Below, in pieces: positions 56,491 to 64,000 of a stretch of DNA of 64,000 nt. The notes under the pieces were generated by a model, which worked only from the letters and a program-made list of their open reading frames with translations, was not told the origin of the DNA and did no database searches. The position numbers and the translations under genes were made by a program. Numbering within the stretch: position 1 is the stretch's first letter; each line of letters begins with the position of its first letter. Origin of the DNA: Trachythela sp. YZ-2020 (lineage: Eukaryota; Cnidaria; Anthozoa; Malacalcyonacea; Clavulariidae); contig JADLSH010000127.1 of assembly GCA_016169945.1 (NCBI GenBank), positions 1,614,501 to 1,678,500 on the forward strand, written 5' to 3'.

Positions 56491-57632
56491 TGAGCAAATG
56501 AATTTGGTAGAATATTTTAAGGAACACTTCCATTGCCACGACAATGTCAGTGCTTGCATTACTTTTAAATTTTATATGCGTTTTATATCTGATTAGATAA
56601 AGTATCATATTCAGCTTCATTCTACCAAATATAGAAGCTATTAAATGAATTGTATAACGTGTTTCGAATCCTTGGCTCGCGGTTTCACGTTAAGAATATT
56701 GTGCGTACCTCATACCGGCTGTTGACGCGTTTTCCATATCCAAAAATTGCGTATTTTTTCCAAGTTGTTTTCGTCTACTTTTCATGGCGTTCATTGTTGG
56801 ACCAGTTAGTATTTGTATTTTAACGGACAGAGTATGCAATGTTACGGGTTAGGGCAGTATTTTTCAAATTTGGGGCAGTATTTTTCAGTATTTATGATGT
56901 AAATGTTGTCAGGATTATTGCTACCAGTAATTGAGAACTGCACATATTATTTCTCACGGTGAAAACAGCGAAATGGTATTCAAAGTATAGAAATATGAAG
57001 ACAAATGTTCAAGGTATCGTAATTATTTCCTATTTTTCTGTCCGAGTAATTTTTGAGGGTTTTTCCAGCGAGATCGAAAGTGAGGGTGAATCCTGTGGTG
57101 GAACCTGTGGTAGATCCTGTGGTACCTTCACCGTAGTACTGTTTATATACATAATGATGGAATTATGACAGCAAATTTCAAAGAGAAACATTACCGTATT
57201 TGATTAGTTAGCCCTCCATTATTGTATTTGATTAGTTTGCCCTCCATCAGTTGCTTGGCAAACACATTTAGGATTCACTGACAACCCTTTTGACTCTTTA
57301 TAATGCCATATTGGAAATAGAATGTATTCTTGATCCTTTCAATGATCTTTGTTTTGTATTAATACCGGTATTGCAGTTAAGACTATTTAGTTGGTTAATA
57401 TATTTATTTGCTTTTACTATGATTGTATGACAGTGTTAGATATAATGCAGTTGTCATCAGAAACCCCCACTCTAGGAGACAACTATTGTGCCCCATGGGG
57501 TGTGGGCTTAGGTGCTTTTCACAAACATCAAATAATGTTCATAAATATGCACTTAGCACTGAGAACTGAGTGAATAAAAATCGGTATACTGTAACATGAT
57601 TATTGTATAAGTGGTGAGATTTTAATGAAGCA
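56491..57632. other. Intergenic, no gene
   Basis: Only short chance frames. GTGGAACCTGTGGTAGATCC-type short repeats at about 57090-57130. Confidence 0.4.
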
Positions 57633-57643
57633 ACCTAGCCAAC

Positions 57644-57892
57644 AGATTTTGCTACATCCCGGGCATTCTTTGTCAGTGCCCGCTGATTATCAGCAGTATA
57701 TGATGATAACATTGAGTGTTTCCAGAGGAGTGTTTCCTAATGTTTCCTTTAGGGTTAGGGTTAGGCAATGAGGTAGGAGTAAGGATCAGAAGGAAACATT
57801 AGGAAACACTCAATGTTATCATCATATTACCGCTGATAATCCTAATTGTGATCGCGGGCACTGACAAAGAATGCCCGGGATGTAGTAAAATC
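57644..57892. mobile_element. 249-bp palindromic MITE, 11-bp TSD
   Basis: Ends GATTTTGCTACATCCCGGGC and inverse GATTTTACTACATCCCGGGC. CCTAGCCAACA is duplicated exactly at 57633-57643 and 57893-57903. The centre contains TTAGGGTTAGGGTTAGG. The 9-11 bp range suggests a MULE-like origin. Confidence 0.8.
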
Positions 57893-57933
57893 CCTAGCCA
57901 ACACAACAACTCTGGACAGCTAATTACGGTCGC

Positions 57934-58156
57934 CACTTGTTTCCGTCTACCAAACTGACGTTACATCATTTTTTCAACTTTGAAGTAAAGTTAAAAACTT
58001 TGTAACTGACCCGAACCCTAAAACCTACCCTAACCCTAAACTAACCTTAAACCAACCCTAACCAAATTGATGAAGAAAAATCAAGAAAAATGAATATGAA
58101 AATCTTTGAAAAACGGGAAAATTGCATAACGTCAATTTGATAGATGGAAACAAGTG
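57934..58156. mobile_element. 223-bp inverted-repeat MITE with telomere-like centre
   Basis: Ends CACTTGTTTCCGTCTACCAA and inverse CACTTGTTTCCATCTATCAA. The middle carries CCTAACCCTAAACTAACC. No clear target duplication. Confidence 0.65.
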
Positions 58157-58495
58157 AAAACCCTAAATTACACTATGATGCAACATTTCCACTCATTGAA
58201 TTGATCAGCCGTCAGTCAGGATGCTTGTTCGGGAATGGAAATAACAAGCATCGAGTATAAAGTCCACTGCTATAATCACAAACGTTGAATATGTAAAATA
58301 CAAATTCTATTTCTCTATGAATTTTATTATACAGATTACAGGAATCTCAGCACTTGTATAATAAACAATTAAATCTATGTTTTTTTTCAATCTGCACAAG
58401 AAACCATTATATTTATTATAGGTTCTATGTATCATTTAAGTTATAGTATGATTTTGCTTATTTCATATACCAATATACAATTACTTTATGGTTTC

Positions 58496-58988
58496 CGTGT
58501 TTGGATGGCCTGATCCAAACACGCGGGAATGTTGCGAGAGTTAAGAAAAGCGCGCGAAATCTCGAGCCGAAGGCGAGTGATTTTGCGCGCTTTTCTTAAC
58601 TCGAGCAACATTCCCAAGTGCAGTGGCGTGCTGGCTTGTGTTCACCAAGGGAGGTAATATGTGTATAGTTTAGCCTCTTTGACGCGATATATAATTTTTT
58701 TTTATGTGTCGACGGGGGGGGGGAGGCGGACAATGTGGTTGTTTAAAATTTTTTCCCGGACTACTAACGTTCTTATATTACTATTTAACCAATAAATACG
58801 GTTCTTCCTACAAAAAATTTACTTCCAAAAAAAAAATAATTCCTTTTTCTATTCTTTGTGCCAATTTCGGCGCCCCATTTATGTTTAGGCGCCCTCTTAA
58901 AAATCTTCGCTGGGGGGGCCATGGCCCCCGGCCCCCCCTGCCAGCACGCCACTGCCCAAGTGTTTGGATCAGGCCATCCAAACATGGT
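58496..58988. mobile_element. Palindromic element interrupted by a hAT-like insert
   Basis: The left arm has TGTTTGGATGGCCTGATCCA and the right arm the inverse. The two halves rejoin across the insert at 58621-58954. The centre shares GCGAGCCGAAGGCGAGT and GAGCAACAT-type sequence with the centre of the large fold-back element at 36345-36850. Confidence 0.75.
58621..58954. mobile_element. 334-bp hAT-like non-autonomous element, 8-bp TSD
   Basis: Ends CAGTGGCGTGCTGG and its inverse; CAGTGGCGT-type ends are usual in hAT elements. CCCAAGTG is duplicated exactly at 58613-58620 and 58955-58962. Near the right end stands a G-run/CCATGG/C-run. No transposase. Confidence 0.88.
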
Positions 58989-59508
58989 TCACGAACATGG
59001 TTCACGAAATGCCAAAGAGTGCTCGATATCATATAGATTTTTTTGCCTGAAGCAAATATATAGTTTTCGCTTACCTCAAGGTTTCCACTACAGCCTGTTT
59101 CATTCAATGAAGGACTGTTCATGTGGGCTCTACCTGTATATGTCTGTCAATCCAACCCAGAGGGGAAGGGAGAGGCTGACACCATGTCGGCGATACAAAT
59201 ACGATAGATTCGACTAATAACACATATATAAAGCGTAAGTTTAGGTTCGTTCAAACAATGGCTTTTCTTCTGTTAACAAGCATGGGTGTACCCATACCAT
59301 GCATGATTATTTTACGGTCTTATATTTTTTGATCAATTGTTGGGCATTGTATTCTAGCTAGTTTGTCTGGATAGTCGTCTTGTGTTTTCACTAAAACGGA
59401 TGATCCGTCAGACGGATGATGCATCTTGACACCTGGATCCGTCTCTAGTATAAATAGGACCAATGAATTGTGAAGATTTAAATAATTTCTGTATTTTAGG
59501 ATTGAAAA

Positions 59509-62500
59509 ATGTCGTTCTCAAGACAAACGTTGAAGCTATCTCTATCTGAAAAATTCGCAAAAATGGAAGAGCTTGTCACATGTGCTGTGTGTCATGAACT
59601 GTTACAAAACCCCAAAGTATTTCCATGTCTTCATTCGTACTGTTATGAATGTATCGTGAAACTTGCCAAACGTGAATGTGGCTTGGAATGCCCGGAATGT
59701 CGCGCTCCAGTGGAGGTGAGATCACTGGCATTTTCTACTATTGCCTTATGCCCTTATTAGTAGATAGATAGATAGAATAACTTTATTTAAACACGCTAAC
59801 CATTGTCAACCTATAGGCTGATTTCCACAAGGGGCGTGTACGATAATAAGATTACAAAAATATAGTATAGATGGTAATACAGTATAGAATAAGAAAGTTA
59901 TGTAGGTATAAGAATATAAGGTATAGAAAAACGTATAGTGAAACATATCTATTTACAAATCTCTATGTCATTCAAAAATGTGAGTAGTGATTTTAGTTTC
60001 AAAAGACATGAGGGAGTTGCTCTCCCTAATTTCATTTGGTAAAGAGTTCCAAATGTGTGCCCCGTCAAACATGAAACTTTTTTTCATGCTATTAGTACGT
60101 GGCTGTGGTAAGCAAAGAGTACTTTCAATATCTCGAAGTTCATAATTTGTCATTTCATTTTTGAAAGTAAATAAATCAGTAAGTGATTTAGGACCCATTT
60201 TATTCAACAATTTAAAAATCAGTAAGTGATTTAGGACCCTTTTTATTCAACAATTTAAACATCATTGGGTTTCAGTAAAGCCTTGGTCAAACGAGGGTGA
60301 GAGTTGATGAAAGTTAAAGTGAAACGTAACGAGAGTTAACATGAGAGTCTCGTCAACTCTCATGCCCTGGTCAAACGAGAGTTGATGAGAGTTAGCAAGC
60401 GAGATTTTGTATGAAAGTTTCATCAACTCTCGTGCCCCGGTCAAAGTGTCAAACGAGAACTGAAGAGTTGCATGAGAGTTAGCAAGCGAGAGCTTGTATG
60501 AAAGTTTCATCAACTCTCGTTCCCCGGTCAAACGAGAACCGAAGAGTTGCATGAGAGTTGCCTGGATATTACCGCGCCGGTAGCGGTCAAACGTGCAAAA
60601 ACTCTCATTACAATTTGAACCAGCTCAAAGTTGTTGAGAGTGCATGAGAGTTGTTGAGAGTGCATGAGAGTTGTTGAGAGTGCATGAGAGTTGTTGAGAG
60701 TTGTTGAGAGTACATGAGAGTGCATGAGAGTTGTTGAGAGTGCATGAGAGTTGTTGAGAGTGCATGAGAGTTGTTGAAAGTTCAGTGGCGATCAAACGCA
60801 AGCAAGAGCTGCAATTCTCATCCTCGTTTGATTTTATAAGCTGTCGTGCTTCGTGTCTGAACTTTCTATAGTGAGACGATTTTTAAAAACACTTTAAATT
60901 GAAGTTTCGCTCTTCGGCTTCGTCTACAATAAACTCCTGTCAGAGAGTCGTAACAACTTTGATTTATTCATAACAGATTGGCTATCCGCCTGATCTTTCC
61001 ACCCTGCCAACCAATTTCTTTGCAAACAACGTTTTGGCGACACTGAGTTTAGGCGACAACGACGAAGCTCCGGCCTTGTTATGTGACAACTGCGAAGAAA
61101 CAGAGCATCCTGTAGAAAAGCGCTGTAAAGATTGCCTACAGTTCCTGTGCTCTCGATGTGTCGAATCTCACCAACGATCCTGCGATACGAAAAACCACGT
61201 CCTGTTATCGAAAGACGAGTTGAAGTACAACAAACCGGCGGAAAACGCGAGAGCTGTGAAGTGCAGTAAACACAACGAACTTATTAAATTTTACTGCGAC
61301 ACGTGTCAACAAACAACTTGTTTTTCTTGCAAGGTGCTTGATCATGAACAACACAAGCAAGTGTCACTGGAAGAAAGCGCAGCGAAGGCAAAGCATGAGG
61401 TGAAAAACCTTATCCAAAAAGTTAAAGAAAGAATGGAAACAATCTCGACTGGAATCGAGCAAGCGGTAACCGAAAGCCAAGATATAGTTGCCAGAGAAGA
61501 GGCATGCAATTCCCAAATTGAAGCGTTTTTCACACAATTACAGAAGGAAATAGAAGCCGAAAAGCAAAGCATGTTAGCAATAACCGCATCGGCCGCGAAA
61601 AACCAAAATAATCAACTTGAAGCTTCGAAGAAGGTGCTTGACCTTGCCCTATCTACGTGTCAAAATGGCGTCAATTTTGCAACGCAAGCCCTGGAAAACG
61701 GAAACGACGTGCAACTGTTGGACCTTAAGCCAAACATAACATGGTATCTCGGCAACTTAAGAAACGTTCGAGACGAAATCATCCCTAATGTAGGAAACCC
61801 GGTCCGATTTTTGAAAAATGAATCCGTACCTCAGCTTTGTCAACAGTTAACCACAGATGTATGTTCTGTACAAGAGGTGGCTGTCTGTGCTGAAAGGTGT
61901 GAAGCGAAGCTCCCAGATCCGTTACTTAAAGTTGGTAAGAAATCGGTGATTATTATAGCATGCAAGGACAAGGATGGTCAGGTTATAAGCTCCGGCTGTG
62001 GGAAAGATATAATTGAGCCGACCTTCACTGGCGTACCGCTACAAGATATCGAAATATCCGAAAACCAAGATGGTACCCACGAGATTTCATTTGTGGTTAA
62101 TGAGCTAGGGACGCTCCAGTTTCAAGCAAAGATCAACGGCTGTGTGGCTCCCGATTGTTCTCTTAAGGCAGACGTGAAATGGGAGTTAAGCGATGAGCAT
62201 GGCAGTGGCTATCTACAACTGATGAATGGACAAATGGTCGACGGTATGTCAGGAGAGGGTGATGTTGGAAAGTATTGTTTTAGGTTGGGGGATACACCTA
62301 TAACTTCAGGTATGGTGAAAAATATTTTTATACATTCATCTACAGTTTATACATATTGTATAGTTTATACATTCATCCATGATTTTGGTCCAACATCATC
62401 CTACATTGTTGGATGCAACATTGTTGGATCTGTTTAAACTTTATGTCTGGTAATAATATTGCCTGATGTTAGATCGGGGTAGTTGACTTTATTCAAAATT

Positions 62501-63154
62501 TTCATCCAACGATGAACGATGTTGGAATAATTTGAACAGGCCTTTATGGGGCACCAGATGGTGGTCATCTTTAGATATGTCTACTCCTCTGTTAGGAGCA
62601 AGTCAATCTATAAATCTTCTTCCAAATTATACAAGACTACCACATATAATGCGAAAAGTAATTCTCGACCTGATAACTACCGGTTGATCACCATCTGCTA
62701 CACGATATTGCTTAGGAAATCCAACTATTAATGGCTGTTTTTTACTTTCGGTATTACAAATCTAAATCTCGATAACAAAATTTTAGGAGTACATCACTGG
62801 AAAGTTGAAGTCAGCCATGCAGTACAAGATGTGGAAGAATGTCTTCAACTGGGTCCAACATTTGAAGTTGGTGTCATCGAAGAAAGCGATGATTATTCCG
62901 AAGCCAGTGTCGCGAACGAAACGACGAAGAAATGGGTTTACTCTGGACCAGGGAAAAAGATTGCCAATGTCTTCGTGAACCTCGACATGGGAAAAAAATC
63001 TTTGCAAATTCTGCCTGGAGGAAGAATTTTACTTGCTACATCAAAGTTTAGTTTTCTACGGAAAACATTCGATGTGAATGCAGATTCGGTATTTCCATTT
63101 TTCTCCGTGAATTGTCCGCACTGTAGTCTGACATTTTGTATTATGAACTCATAG
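59509..63154 (+). CDS. TRIM-family E3 ligase, copy 3
   Basis: Exons 59509-59715, 60977-62309, 62787-63154, giving 635 residues. Domains are as in copy 1, with all RING and B-box ligands present. The promoter-proximal DNA, the TATTTTAG|GATTGAAAA acceptor before the ATG, and the MSFSRQT N-terminus match copy 1; exon 2 matches copy 2 at diagnostic places. Near 62750 the alternative AG seen in copies 1 and 2 (TTTCAGTATTAC) is TTTCGGTATTAC here, which supports the downstream acceptor TTTTAG|GAGTAC as the real one. Intron 1 is 1261 bases and carries a retrotransposon piece and repeat arrays. No stops or frameshifts. Confidence 0.88.
59761..60262 (-). mobile_element. 5'-truncated non-LTR retrotransposon in TRIM copy 3 intron 1
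   Basis: The minus strand encodes about 80 residues ending a reverse transcriptase-type protein (ELRDIESTLCLPQPRTNSMK, FDGAHIWNSLPNEIRES), then a 3' UTR with AATAAAGTTATT and a TCTA-repeat tail at 59761-59775. It lies opposite to the host gene. Confidence 0.8.
60270..60840. repeat. GAGAGTTG repeat array in TRIM copy 3 intron 1
   Basis: Ends resemble inverted repeats (GGTCAAACGAGGGTGAGAGT against the inverse of TCTCATCCTCGTTTGA). An inner tandem of GTGCATGAGAGTTGTTGAGA occupies about 60630-60780. Probably an expanded copy of the element flanking all three TRIM genes. Confidence 0.75.
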
Positions 63155-64000
63155 GATGGCCCACACTATGTAAAATACAATATAGTGGGCCAACACAGAA
63201 AGAAGGACTTGGAACAAATGTATCACTAACTCCACGAACAGTTTTGTTTTGTAGAAAACCACGTTTATATATTTTGTAAGGCTTTCAACCCGCAAGGCGC
63301 AAGCCTGTACATGTGTAATCAGTGTATAAAATATAGCATAAGGTCAAACGAGAATGAGAGTTGATGAAAGTTGATGAAAGTTGATGAGAGTTGCAACTCT
63401 CGCTCGCGTTTGACCGCCAACTCTCATCGACTCTCGTGCAAGGAATGTACTCTATATACAATGAATTAAAATGAAATAGCACACGCATTTCACATATTAT
63501 TTTGCTTGCATCAATGTGCGACTGTTTTAATCTTAATAAGTTTCCTGTATGTTTGCATGGCGGCAAATATAATAGCTTTGTATATAAGTCCGGACTTTCG
63601 TCAGTGCAAATAGGAAAGCCCTGGTCAAATGAGGATGAGAGTTGATGAGAGTTAGCACGCGACAGTTTGCATCAGAGTTTCGTCAGCTCTCGTGTCCCGG
63701 TCAAACTAGCAAAAACTCATCAACTATCATCAAAATTTGAACCAGCTCACAGTTGATGATAGTGTATAATGCGTCGTCTTGCACGCAATTTGAAGAACCT
63801 GACAATATATTCATAATTTTGATGTGTATGCATTTATAAATCTAATGTCTAATGATGAACTGTCTTTTATGTACGACGGTAGTCTATAGAGTGTTGATAG
63901 TGTTGGTTAATAAAGGTGTATCTCTGTGCCTGGGCTTCAATACTTGCAATAATTATGCAGTTGTACGCATGATTATAATTTCACCTCAGTTACATTTGAG
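63155..64000. other. 3' flank of TRIM copy 3 with repeat blocks
   Basis: GAGAGTTGATGA blocks at about 63335-63440 and 63610-63765 flank a unique spacer. No gene seen up to the window edge. Confidence 0.5.

Overview
The window is animal nuclear DNA. It holds a nuclear lamin with a C-terminal CaaX box, TRIM-type RING/B-box genes, a linker histone and introns of varied length. It is AT-rich and dense in small inverted-repeat transposons, tRNA-derived SINEs and decayed non-LTR retrotransposons. I infer a non-vertebrate metazoan, most plausibly a cnidarian or similar marine invertebrate. The species cannot be told from the sequence alone. Nothing bacterial or viral was recognised.

Layout. 1-3.2 kb: a linker histone H1-like gene on the minus strand, then a seven-exon methylmalonyl-CoA epimerase gene on the plus strand. 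3.2-6.9 kb: non-coding, with an inverted-repeat element and a long (TTG)n array. 6.9-15.2 kb: a ten-exon nuclear lamin encoding 578 residues, whose introns carry several transposon copies and one GC-AG intron. 16.0-20.7 kb: two intronless genes for type II membrane glycosidase-like proteins of the MYORG/GH31 kind. 20.7-38.6 kb: gene-poor; it contains a SINE, a ~4.6 kb complex satellite with a ~2.0 kb higher-order unit, palindromic repeats, and a 2.5 kb fold-back element whose arms start with G-rich minisatellites and which has a perfect 8-bp target-site duplication. 38.6-40.8 kb: a third MYORG-like gene. 41.5-63.2 kb: three near-identical tandem three-exon TRIM genes, separated by repeats, three truncated retrotransposons and nested DNA transposons.

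The histone and lamin act in the nucleus and the epimerase in mitochondrial propionyl-CoA catabolism; nothing suggests they form one pathway. The two arrays are the notable biology. In the MYORG-like set, copy 1 keeps the catalytic Asp residues, copy 2 has Cys in place of the nucleophile, and copy 3 has His there and also appears to lack the acid/base Asp. That suggests pseudoenzymes arising beside an active enzyme. The TRIM genes combine RING, two B-boxes, coiled coil, a filamin-like domain and a SPRY-like domain, and the three copies resemble each other in a mosaic way that suggests recent exchange.

Mobile DNA can be read unusually well here. Several elements have exact target-site duplications (8-bp hAT-like, 9-bp and 11-bp MULE-like), and the TRIM segmental duplication supplies empty sites for at least two of them inside the same window.
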